Below are positions 43,120 through 51,015 of a stretch of DNA of 64,000 bases, piece after piece; the first letter of the stretch is position 1, and the number at the start of each line of letters is the position of its first letter. The stretch lies in the NCBI RefSeq assembly GCF_042432495.1, contig NZ_JBHLXC010000006.1, forward strand, positions 558,001-622,000, written 5' to 3'. A program made the position numbers and the translations under genes. The DNA is from Pseudochelatococcus lubricantis (GTDB taxonomy: Bacteria > Pseudomonadota > Alphaproteobacteria > Rhizobiales > Beijerinckiaceae). A model generated the notes under the pieces. That model ran no database searches. It had not been told where the DNA came from and worked only from the letters and a program-made list of their open reading frames with translations.

Positions 43120-44367
43120 TCAGCCGGAGATCAACACGTCCAGTTCCTGATGGGCGCCCTTCAGCCCGTCGGGCACCGTCACTTCCTTCAGCAGCATGCG
43201 CGAGACCCATTTGCGCCATACCTCCTGCCCTTCAAGGCCGCGCTTGCCCGGCCAGATCGTCTCGGCCGTCAGGCCATCCGCAAGCTGGGCGGCGGCGGGC
43301 TTCATGAAGTCGTTGATCAGCGGCACGTCGTGGAGCGAGGTGTTGAGATAGCCGACCGCCGCCCAGATCGATTGGCCCTCCTTCGAGGCGCAAAATTCGA
43401 GGAAGGCGAGCGAGGCTTCGGCCTGCTCCTTGTTGCGGGCATAGACGGCCAGGAAGTTGCCCCCGCTGTTGAGCCTGCGCGGATGGCCAACAAGGCCGGG
43501 GAACTTGGCGGTGACCGCTTTCGCGTGGCCGAAAGGAAAGGTCGCCGCGCGCGTCGAACTCGTGGTGCAGATGGCCAGCGCGCCGGATTCGAAGGAGGCG
43601 TCCTGCTCCTTGCCGCTGACCGGGATCCACAGCCCCTCGTGCGCCGGCGCGCAGTATTCCGTCATGCCGATAACGGCCTCCGGGCTGTCGAGGGCGAGCT
43701 TGCCGTCCGGATCGATGATGTAGCCGCCGGCATTCTGGATGAAGGACTGGCTCGTCCACTCGTTGTTGGAGAGCGCCAGCGCCGAGCGGTAGGTGGGGTG
43801 CTTGCCCTTGAGCGCGGCATCGAGCTTGCGGGCGTTTTCATAAAGCCATTGCGTATCGGGATTTTCCGGTAGCGCCGGATCGAGGCCCGCTTCCCGCCAC
43901 AAGCTGCTGTTGATGAAGGTGATCGGGGTGGACATCGCCCACGGCAGACCGATCACGGCGCCGTCGATGGTCACGAGCGGCAGCACGGACGGACGGAAGT
44001 TGGCGAGGATCGCCCCGGCGCGGGCAGGATCGATATCGCGCAGGTCACGCACGCCGAGGGTACGCCTGGCGAAATATCCGAATTTCCAGCCCGTGATCAT
44101 CATCGCCGGCGGGCGGCCGGCGGCGGTGCTGGCGACGGCCTTGGCGATCGCCGACTCGTAATCGCCGTCGAAGCGATTGGTCACGGTCACGCCGAGCTTC
44201 TTGGCGTTGAAGGCATCGACGACCTTCTGAAACGGCTTGTCGGCGCCCCAGGGGCTGGAGACTTCGACCGCCGCATCGGCCGAGCGCGCCGGCGCGCTCT
44301 TCATCACACCCGCGCCCGCTGACACCGCCACGCCGGCCATGAATTGGCGGCGACTGATTTCGAACAT
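43120..44367 (-). CDS. CUT1 ABC importer, substrate-binding protein
   Basis: A 415-residue SBP_bac_1 protein. MFEISRRQFMAGVAVSAGAG is a twin-arginine signal peptide, ending around PARSADAAV. The mature part opens VEVSSPWGADKPFQKVVDAF and contains VIGLPWAMSTPITFINSSLW. The ATG at 44367 has AGGAGCGG upstream. First gene of the importer-kinase operon; a perfect PhnF-type palindrome lies 14-45 bases upstream. This ties the importer to the phn set, so the ligand is likely the phn substrate or an ester of it. Confidence 0.92.
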   Translation of the reverse strand: MFEISRRQFMAGVAVSAGAGVMKSAPARSADAAVEVSSPWGADKPFQKVVDAFNAKKLGVTVTNRFDGDYESAIAKAVASTAAGRPPAMMITGWKFGYFARRTLGVRDLRDIDPARAGAILANFRPSVLPLVTIDGAVIGLPWAMSTPITFINSSLWREAGLDPALPENPDTQWLYENARKLDAALKGKHPTYRSALALSNNEWTSQSFIQNAGGYIIDPDGKLALDSPEAVIGMTEYCAPAHEGLWIPVSGKEQDASFESGALAICTTSSTRAATFPFGHAKAVTAKFPGLVGHPRRLNSGGNFLAVYARNKEQAEASLAFLEFCASKEGQSIWAAVGYLNTSLHDVPLINDFMKPAAAQLADGLTAETIWPGKRGLEGQEVWRKWVSRMLLKEVTVPDGLKGAHQELDVLISG

Positions 44368-44380
44368 TTTCCGCTCCTGA

Positions 44381-44412
44381 GCATCCGAATGATGCATATA
44401 TCATTCGGATGC
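44381..44412. promoter_or_regulatory. PhnF-type palindromic operator
   Basis: GCATCCGAATGAT (44381-44393) and ATCATTCGGATGC (44400-44412) are perfect 13-base inverted repeats around a 6-base spacer. It sits directly upstream of the importer binding-protein gene and shares its core with the two sites before phnG. Confidence 0.75.
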
Positions 44413-44538
44413 CTTCTAGCGCCGCATGATAACAGCCGTGTGAAGCCCGCCCGGCTCGGCAGCTCTTGTTTTTATCCTACTTGCCGGGCTTTTCGGAGGA
44501 ATGACAGTGACGGAAATGTAGCGGCGATTGCAACTGAG

Positions 44539-44568
44539 TCATTCAAAAGGTATTGAATATCCGAATGA
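44539..44568. promoter_or_regulatory. Weaker PhnF-type site before the repressor gene
   Basis: ATCCGAATGA at 44559-44568 matches one arm of the palindrome; TCATTC at 44539-44544 is a degenerate opposite arm. Position 30-60 bases before the phnF start suits autoregulation. Confidence 0.45.
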
Positions 44569-44600
44569 ATTTGAAGCAAGCCGAATCAATCGGAGAAGGA

Positions 44601-45359
44601 ATGACGAGCAAACCGTCTCACGGGCAGTGGCAGCAGGTCGAGGAAGATATTGCCCATGACATATTGACCGGCCGGCTGTCTCCGAAGACGCAGCTTCCCA
44701 GGGAGGCGGATCTGATGGAGCGGTTCGGCGTCGGACGCCATACCATCCGCCGGGCCATCTCCCGCCTTCAGAGTCGCGGCCTGGTGCAGGTCGAACAAGG
44801 CAGAGGCACCTTCGTGAGGGATGGACGCCTCGAATATCGTCTTTCCGAGCGCACACGCTTCTCGCAAAACCTGCTCGACCAAGGCAGGGAGCCCTTCGGG
44901 CAGGCGATCCGTGAAGAGGAGATACCTGCTTCCGCCAGCGTTGCCGAGGCGTTGCGGCTGCCGCGCGGCGAGCCGGTCTATCACATCGTCCGGCGCGGTC
45001 TTGCAGACGAGGAACCGATAAACTTCTCGAACGCCTATTATCCTGTCCGCCGTTTCCCCGGTTTCGACAAGGCGCGGCGCGACGGGCGAAGCGTCAGCCT
45101 CATCCTCGCCGAATACGGCATTCCGGACTATATCCGCCTGCGCACCGATATTCTGGTCAGGATGCCGACACCGGAAGAAGCACGCCATCTTGACCTATCC
45201 CTCGACAAACCGGTGATCGTCTCGAAAAAAGTCGATGTCGACATGAAAGGCACGCCGATTGCCTATTCGGAAAGCGTCTGGCCGGGCGAGCGGGTTCAGT
45301 TTTCGGTCGACAATACGAGCCAGCTTCTGGACGTGCTCGCGCGCAATAGCGATTTCTGA
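44601..45359 (+). CDS. phnF: GntR family regulator, PhnF type
   Basis: A 252-residue GntR/HutC-subfamily repressor. Winged helix at residues 8-75 (GQWQQVEEDIAHDILTGRL, EADLMERFGVGRHTIRRAI), then a UTRA domain with YRLSERTRFSQNLLDQGREP, IPDYIRLRTDILVRMPTPEE and IAYSESVWPGERVQFSVD, the set of marks seen in PhnF. The ATG at 44601 has GGAGAAGG upstream; an earlier TTG frame would run through the operator. It is divergent from the importer operon, and CATCCGAATGAT-type sites stand at its own, the importer and the phnG promoters. Confidence 0.88.
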   Translation: MTSKPSHGQWQQVEEDIAHDILTGRLSPKTQLPREADLMERFGVGRHTIRRAISRLQSRGLVQVEQGRGTFVRDGRLEYRLSERTRFSQNLLDQGREPFGQAIREEEIPASASVAEALRLPRGEPVYHIVRRGLADEEPINFSNAYYPVRRFPGFDKARRDGRSVSLILAEYGIPDYIRLRTDILVRMPTPEEARHLDLSLDKPVIVSKKVDVDMKGTPIAYSESVWPGERVQFSVDNTSQLLDVLARNSDF

Positions 45360-45438
45360 CTGCCGCTCGAGGGTTGTGACGCAAACCTGGCAGGACCTGA
45401 ACGGGCACCTGTCGGAGGTGGCGCTTCGACGGGCCGGA

Positions 45439-46257
45439 CTATTTTATGCCCGACGTCAGGAAAGCCTGCATGAACTGGCGCTGGAAGATGATGAAGGCAA
45501 CGAGCAACGGGGCGATGGTCATCAGCGTCGCCGCGCTGATCAGCGAGATGTCAACGCCGCTCTCGGGCGCGCCGAACAACGAGAGTCCCACTGTGAGCGG
45601 GCGCGTCTGCGGTGAGTTCGTGACGATCAGCGGCCACAGGAAGTTGTTCCAGTGCGTCGCGACCGACACCAGCGCATAGGCGAGGTAAACCGGGCGCGCG
45701 GCCGGAATATAGACGCGCCAGAGCACGCCCATCCACGAGCAGCCTTCGACACGCGCCGCCTCCTCCAGCTCCTTCGGCACGGATTTGAACGCCTGCCGCA
45801 GCAGGAATATGCCGAAGGCGCTCGCCATGTAGGGCAGCCCGATGCCAAGCGTCGTGTTGAACAGCCCCAGTCTGGAAACGATGGCGTAGTTCTCGACTAT
45901 CAGCACTTCGGGCAAGATGAAGAGCTGCATCAGGACGACGATGAAGACGACATCGCGCCCCGGAAACGCGAAACGCGCGAAGGCGAAGCCCGCGAGCGTG
46001 CAGAGCACGAGCTGGCCGGCCAACACCATCGTGACGAGCCGGACCGTGTTGAACAGATAGCTGAGCCATGGCGCCTGCTGCCAGACGGCGTAAAAGTTCT
46101 CCAGCGTCCAGGGGGCGGAGAGATCGAGCCCCACCGCCGCATGCACGTCGTGGAACGCCGCCCATGCCGCGTAGGCCAGCGGGGAAATCCAGACGAGCGC
46201 GAGGACGAGCGCGCCGAAGGTATCGAAGGTAAGCCAGCGTTGCATTGCCGCTCTCAT
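45439..46257 (-). CDS. ugpE: Glycerol-3-phosphate-type ABC permease 2
   Basis: A 272-residue CUT1 permease beginning MRAAMQRWLTFDTFGALVLA, with the EAA loop LEEAARVEGCSWMGVLWRVY and six membrane segments. Its start overlaps the ugpA-like stop (ATGA). It is last in the ugpC-B-A-E order seen here and converges on phnF. Assignment to glycerol 3-phosphate rests on family and context (DeoR regulator, phosphodiesterase), not on a diagnostic residue. Confidence 0.85.
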   Translation of the reverse strand: MRAAMQRWLTFDTFGALVLALVWISPLAYAAWAAFHDVHAAVGLDLSAPWTLENFYAVWQQAPWLSYLFNTVRLVTMVLAGQLVLCTLAGFAFARFAFPGRDVVFIVVLMQLFILPEVLIVENYAIVSRLGLFNTTLGIGLPYMASAFGIFLLRQAFKSVPKELEEAARVEGCSWMGVLWRVYIPAARPVYLAYALVSVATHWNNFLWPLIVTNSPQTRPLTVGLSLFGAPESGVDISLISAATLMTIAPLLVAFIIFQRQFMQAFLTSGIK

Positions 46258-47135
46258 CGGTAATGAGCCCGCCGGTCGATCAGGGTGAACTGAACGACCG
46301 CGACGAGGCAAAGCACCATCAGGACCAGGACGGTCATCGCCGCAGCGCGCGGTGCATCGAAATAGGAAAAAGCAAGCTCCCACATCCAGTAGAGAATGAG
46401 CTTGGAGGCGTTGTCAGGCCCACCCTTGGTCAGGATGAAGAGCTGGTCGATCAGCCGCACTGAATTGATCAGCGCGTTGACGAGCACGAAAAGGGTCGTC
46501 GGCATCAGGAGCGGGAGCACGACGCGGCGCGTGTAGGTCCAGCGGCCGGCCCCCTCTATCTGCGCCGCTTCCCTGAGGTCGGGCGGGATCGTCTGCAGCG
46601 CCGCGAGGTAGAAGACCATGAAGAAGCCGGCTTCCTTCCAGACCGCCACGACGGTGACGGCCCACAGCGCCGTCTCGGGCTGGCCTAGCCAGTTGACGGA
46701 ACCGAGGCCGAGGGCGGCAAGGGGGCCAAAGCCCGGGGTGTAGAAGAACAGCCACAGATTCGCCGCGGCTATCATCGGCAGCATGGCCGGCGTGAAATAG
46801 GCGACACGCACGAAAGCCCGGGCCGGGATGCGGGCATTGGCCCACAGCGCCATGCCGAGCGCCAGCGCGATCGAGGCCGGAACGGCGATGCCGGTGTAGA
46901 GGAGATTGTTGCCGACCACGCGCCAGAACACCGGATCGGCGATCAGATCGGCATAGTTGTCGAGGCCGACGAAAGCCGGCGGGCGCCGCCGGGTGCCGGC
47001 GGAGAACAGGCTCTGCCAGAGCGTCGCGACGGTCGGGGCGAAAACGAACGTCGTGAACAACACAAGAGCCGGCGAGAGCAGCATCCAGCCGTAGAGGGCG
47101 GCGCGCCGCCGCTCCTGCTTCACCATGTGCGTCAT
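46254..47135 (-). CDS. ugpA: Glycerol-3-phosphate-type ABC permease 1
   Basis: A 293-residue CUT1 permease. The start at 47135 gives MTHMVKQERRRAALYGWMLL; YFTPAMLPMIAAANLWLFFY and the EAA loop LREAAQIEGAGRWTYTRRVV follow. An upstream Met at 47177 would add an Arg-rich stretch. It lies 74 bases after the binding-protein gene and overlaps ugpE by 4 bases. Confidence 0.85.
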   Translation of the reverse strand: MTHMVKQERRRAALYGWMLLSPALVLFTTFVFAPTVATLWQSLFSAGTRRRPPAFVGLDNYADLIADPVFWRVVGNNLLYTGIAVPASIALALGMALWANARIPARAFVRVAYFTPAMLPMIAAANLWLFFYTPGFGPLAALGLGSVNWLGQPETALWAVTVVAVWKEAGFFMVFYLAALQTIPPDLREAAQIEGAGRWTYTRRVVLPLLMPTTLFVLVNALINSVRLIDQLFILTKGGPDNASKLILYWMWELAFSYFDAPRAAAMTVLVLMVLCLVAVVQFTLIDRRAHYR

Positions 47136-47209
47136 GACTTGCCTCGCGCGAAAAGGGCTGCGGAGACGGCCGGACACTGCTTTCGCCGGCTCCGCAACCC
47201 GGGTCGGGA

Positions 47210-48475
47210 TCAGTTCTTCTGGTAGGGCTTCAGGAGCCGGTCGGCGATGGCCTGGGCTTCCTCCAGCGCGGCCTGCGGGGTCTTGCTGCCGACCACCGCC
47301 GCCTGCACGGCGTTGTTGAGCGCCTCGCGGACGCGGCCGGTCTCATAGGTCGAGAACTCGGAGATCGCGACCTTGAGCTGGTCGCGGGCCACGACCGCCT
47401 GCGGGAACTCCTTGCCGTACTGCTTCAGCGCATCCGTCTCGTAGGAGGCGGGGCTGACACCCACGTAGCCCGTGGCGATGGACCACTGCGCGGCGCGCTC
47501 GGGGGCGGTCATGTACTTGATCAGCTTCAGCGCGGCAGCGCGCTCTTCGGGCGTCGACTGCTTGAACAGGTAGAAGTTGCCGCCGCCGGTGGGCGAGCCG
47601 GGCTGCTTGTTGGCGGGCAGCATGGCGACACCGAAATCGAACTTGGCCTCTTTCTTGACGGCGGTGAGGTTACCGGTGGTGTGCCACATGATCGCGGTCT
47701 GGCCCTGGGTGAACGCCTGACGCAGCGTGCCCCACTCGATCGCGCCTTCCGGGCTGACCTTCTTGTCCGCCGAGAGCGAACGCCAGAAGGCGAGCGCCTC
47801 GACGACAGCCGGATCGGTGAAGTAGGTCCTGGTGCCGTCGGCGCTCATCAGCTCCTTGCCGTTCTCGATGGCAAAGCACTGGAACATCCAGTAGGCATAG
47901 CCGGTGGTGGGCACCATCAGGCCCCAGCGGCCGTCCTTGGTCAGCTTCCGGGCGGCCGAGACCAGTTCGTCCCACGTGCGCGGCGGCTGCTCGGGATCGA
48001 GCCCGGCCTCGCGGAACATGTCCTTGTTGTAGTACATCACGATGGTCGAGCGCTGGAAGGGCACGCCCCAGGTCTTGCCGTCGATCTTTCCGTTCGCCAT
48101 CAGCGCCGGATAGAAGCTGTCGAGCCACTTGCGGTCGTCCTCGGAGGTCGCGACGTCCTCGAAGGGCACGATCAGGTCCTGCTCAATCAGGTCATAGGCA
48201 TCGATCGAGAACAGCACCGAGAGCTGCGCCGGCTGGCCGCTCTTGAGGGCCGAGAGCGCGCGGATGCGCGTGTCGTCATAATTGCCCGCATAGACAGCCT
48301 CGACGTCGACATCCGGGTTCTCGGCCTCGAAACCCTTGATCATGTTGTCGATGACCTGAGTGAGCGGTCCGCCCACAGAGATCGGATAATACATGGTGAG
48401 CTTGGCCGGTGCGGCGGCGACGGGCGTCGCCACGGCGGCCAGCCCGAGGAGCAGGCCGGAAAAAAGCGCTTTCAT
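47210..48475 (-). CDS. ugpB: Glycerol-3-phosphate-type ABC binding protein
   Basis: A 421-residue SBP_bac_1 protein with a Sec signal peptide MKALFSGLLLGLAAVATPVA cleaved near AAAPAK. LTMYYPISVGGPLTQVIDNM, WGVPFQRSTIVMYYNKDMF and GWGLMV-like RWGLMVPTTGYAYWMFQ are close to UgpB proteins, in particular the VGGPL motif near the N-terminus. It follows the ATPase gene by 2 bases. The likely ligand is glycerol 3-phosphate or a glycerophosphodiester. Confidence 0.88.
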   Translation of the reverse strand: MKALFSGLLLGLAAVATPVAAAPAKLTMYYPISVGGPLTQVIDNMIKGFEAENPDVDVEAVYAGNYDDTRIRALSALKSGQPAQLSVLFSIDAYDLIEQDLIVPFEDVATSEDDRKWLDSFYPALMANGKIDGKTWGVPFQRSTIVMYYNKDMFREAGLDPEQPPRTWDELVSAARKLTKDGRWGLMVPTTGYAYWMFQCFAIENGKELMSADGTRTYFTDPAVVEALAFWRSLSADKKVSPEGAIEWGTLRQAFTQGQTAIMWHTTGNLTAVKKEAKFDFGVAMLPANKQPGSPTGGGNFYLFKQSTPEERAAALKLIKYMTAPERAAQWSIATGYVGVSPASYETDALKQYGKEFPQAVVARDQLKVAISEFSTYETGRVREALNNAVQAAVVGSKTPQAALEEAQAIADRLLKPYQKN

Positions 48476-48477
48476 GG

Positions 48478-49584
48478 TCAGTAACCTTTCGCTGGTCTGA
48501 CGACCGCCGGCGAGCCGCGCGGCGGATCGATGGGTGAAGATGGGAGAGCGAAGCGCCTGCCGCTTGCGCGCTCGAACCAGTGGGTCGCCTCGCGGGGCCA
48601 GTCGAGGGAGACGTGCTCGCCCTGCCCGGTGTCCACGCGCCCCGGCACACGGGCGGTCAGGCGTGCGGCCCCCGCGACTTCGAGATTCACGAAGGTCTCG
48701 GCACCGAGGAATTCCTGCCCGAGGACCCGGGCGGCCAGCCGCCCCTCTCCCGGCCGGCGAAGGGAAATGTCTTCGCCGCGTATGCCGAAGACGAGGTCCG
48801 CCGCCGCTCCAGCGCCGGGCAAATCCGCGGCGCCGAGCAAATCCGCCGGCAGCATGGCCATGGGCGGGGAGCCGATGAAGCCCGCGGCGAAGGTCGTCGC
48901 CGGCCGCTCATAGATATCGGCCGGGCTGGCGACCTGCTCGATGCGTCCGTCGCGCATCAGCACGACGACATCGGCCATGCTCATGGCCTCGGTCTGGTCG
49001 TGCGTCACGTAGATGACCGTCATGCCGAGCCGCTTCTGCAAGGCGCGGATGTCCTGACGCACGCTGTGGCGCAACTGCGCGTCGAGGTTCGAGAGCGGCT
49101 CGTCCATGAGGCAGAGCGGGTGCCCGGCGACGATGGCGCGCGCCAGCGCCACACGCTGGCGCTGGCCGCCCGAGAGCTTCGCCGGTTTGCGGTCCTCCAG
49201 CCCTTCCAGCCCGGTGACGGCGAGCGCCTCATCGAGCCGCCGCCGGCGCTCGGCGCGCGCGACGCCGCGCACCTTCAGGCCGAAAACGATGTTCTCGGCC
49301 ACGTCGAGGTGCGGAAAGAGCGCGTATGATTGGAAGACCATGGAGAGGCTGCGGTCGGAAGGCGGCAGCGCGGTGACATCGCGCCCGTCGATCTCGATCG
49401 ACCCTGCATCGGGCGTCTCAAGCCCGGCAATCAGCCGGAGCGTCGTCGACTTGCCGCAGCCGGAGGGCCCGAGCAGCACCACGAACTGCCCTCGCCCGAC
49501 CGCGAGCGAGACCTCGCCGACTCCGGAGCGTGCGGAGAAGCGTCGGCTGAGCCCCTGGATGTTCAGGAAGGTGGAGGCGTTCAT
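48478..49584 (-). CDS. ugpC: Ugp-type ABC importer ATPase
   Basis: A 368-residue CUT1 ATPase with a C-terminal TOBE/OB regulatory domain (GIRGEDISLRRPGEG, VNLEVAGAARLTARV). Walker A is LLGPSGCGKSTTLRLIAGLE, the signature KLSGGQRQRVALARAIVA, Walker B LCLMDEPLSNLDAQL, switch VIYVTHDQTEA. The start at 49584 gives MNASTFLNIQGLS. It heads the operon and is the only CUT1 ATPase for two CUT1 importers in the window, so it may serve both. Confidence 0.9.
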   Translation of the reverse strand: MNASTFLNIQGLSRRFSARSGVGEVSLAVGRGQFVVLLGPSGCGKSTTLRLIAGLETPDAGSIEIDGRDVTALPPSDRSLSMVFQSYALFPHLDVAENIVFGLKVRGVARAERRRRLDEALAVTGLEGLEDRKPAKLSGGQRQRVALARAIVAGHPLCLMDEPLSNLDAQLRHSVRQDIRALQKRLGMTVIYVTHDQTEAMSMADVVVLMRDGRIEQVASPADIYERPATTFAAGFIGSPPMAMLPADLLGAADLPGAGAAADLVFGIRGEDISLRRPGEGRLAARVLGQEFLGAETFVNLEVAGAARLTARVPGRVDTGQGEHVSLDWPREATHWFERASGRRFALPSSPIDPPRGSPAVVRPAKGY

Positions 49585-50060
49585 GAATGGTCTCGATAGC
49601 GGTAAGCCGCAGGTGACATGTCCAGGGGCGGCGCCTCGACGCCGCCCTGCCAATGATTGCCCTCGGAGGACTTTCTGCCGACGTGACTACAGCGCGTCGA
49701 TGACATTCATATGAATTTCAAATGAACATTTCTATCATCGCCATGTTCATTTTTGCACAGCTTTGCAGACCGGAACGACAAGGCCGAAAACAGGTGCAGC
49801 TGATACGATCGCGGCCCCATAAGACGTTAGCCCTGCTACACTATAATAGGAAAGGGGCGTGAACCGGATCACGGTCTCCATAAATTTCAGGTTTTTTGCT
49901 GGCGTCATAAAGCTCTTGAACCGGTACCGCGACAAGCTGCAACGCCATCCCGGCGGCTGCATATTGTTTCTCCATTCCGGCCAGAGACGGTCTGTATGGT
50001 AAAAATTCCGTAACCATAATCTGTCGCGCGATCGTCACACCTCGAAGGTATACAGCTCAT
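49585..50060. other. Divergent spacer between ugpC and the DeoR regulator
   Basis: About 476 bases without a convincing gene. It holds the operator-like palindromes described separately. A 65-codon minus-strand frame at 49841-50038 (GTG start, opening TIARQIMVTEFLPYRPSL) is open and lower in GC but has no ribosome site that I can see and no family I recognise; it may be a gene remnant. Confidence 0.4.
49705..49752. promoter_or_regulatory. DeoR/GlpR-like operator cluster of the ugp operon
   Basis: ATTCATATGAAT at 49705-49716 is a perfect palindrome. AAATGAACAT at 49720-49729 and ATGTTCATTT at 49743-49752 are perfect 10-base inverted repeats 13 bases apart. The ATGTTC core recalls GlpR operators (TATGTTCG type). 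CATATGAACA recurs at 50057-50066 around the start of the DeoR gene. It probably regulates both divergent units. Confidence 0.5.
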
Positions 50061-50873
50061 ATGAACACCGCAGATGTTGAATCGAATATTGCTACCGGTT
50101 CCAGCGGGCGGCAGATGGCCATTGCCGACATGCTGCGCAGCCGGGACTTCATCAGTGTCGAGGAGCTGGCCGTGCATTTTGCCGTCGCCACGCAGACGAT
50201 CCGTCGCGATCTGGTCGCCCTGTGCGACCAGGGCATCGCCCGTCGTCGGCACGGCGGCATAGAAAGAATCACGCAAGGCAAGAACCTCGCCTTCAAGGAT
50301 CGTCGTGTGTGGAACAGTGACGCGAAACAGAGCATCGCCGCCACCGTCGCGCGACATGTCAGCGATGGCGTGTCGCTGTCTTTCGGCATCGGCACCACGC
50401 CGCAGTTCGTAGCGGAGGCCCTGCTCTCGCATCGCAACCTGAAGATCGTGACCAATAACCTGCCGCTCGCCCTGATGGCGCGACAGAACTCGGATTTCAC
50501 GGTCGCGATCGCCGGCGGCACCGTACGGAGCAGCGACCTCGATGTCTGCGGCCCCTCCGCCGATGCTTTCTTCGCGTCCTACAAGGTCGACATCGCCATC
50601 TTCGGGGTCGCCGGTGTCGATGAGGACGGGTCGCTGCTCGACTTCTCCGAGGACGAGGTGCGCGTGCGCCAGGCGATGCTTCGCAACTGCCGCAGGTCCT
50701 ATCTCGTCCTCGACTCCTCGAAATTCACCCGCCCCGCCTACGTGCATGGCGGCCGGATCGATGAGGTGAGCATGGTGTTCTGCGAAGCCGATCCACCCGC
50801 ACGCATTCGACGCATGCTGGACGGGGCCGGCGTCCAGTTCATCAGGAGTTCGGAGGCGGCCATAAGGCCGTAG
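50061..50873 (+). CDS. DeoR family regulator (GlpR-like)
   Basis: A 270-residue sugar-phosphate-responsive repressor. HTH at residues 17-65 (MAIADMLRSRDFISVEELAV, TQTIRRDLVALCDQG), then the sensor domain with SLSFGIGTTPQFVAEALL, LKIVTNNLPLAL, VAIAGGTVRSSDLDVCGPSA and the late YLVLDSSKFTRPAYVHGG. GlpR relatives respond to glycerol 3-phosphate. It is divergent from the ugp operon and 142 bases ahead of the glycerophosphodiesterase gene, so it likely controls both. Confidence 0.9.
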   Translation: MNTADVESNIATGSSGRQMAIADMLRSRDFISVEELAVHFAVATQTIRRDLVALCDQGIARRRHGGIERITQGKNLAFKDRRVWNSDAKQSIAATVARHVSDGVSLSFGIGTTPQFVAEALLSHRNLKIVTNNLPLALMARQNSDFTVAIAGGTVRSSDLDVCGPSADAFFASYKVDIAIFGVAGVDEDGSLLDFSEDEVRVRQAMLRNCRRSYLVLDSSKFTRPAYVHGGRIDEVSMVFCEADPPARIRRMLDGAGVQFIRSSEAAIRP

Positions 50874-51015
50874 CTCCCCGACAGGAGACCGCGCCCGGGA
50901 GGGCGTGGCTCGCGCTGATCGCATCCAGTCTTTCACTTGCTCCCCCTGCCGCAGCGCTGCGACAGGGCCGGTCTTTTGTTGCCTCTTTCCCTTGCTGCCT
51001 CTTGGAGATGAAGCC

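Noticed and set aside
50021..50038. Possible Pho box before the DeoR gene
   Set aside because: CTGTCGCGCGATCGTCAC matches only about 11 of 18 consensus positions and lies too close to the start codon to work as an upstream activator site.
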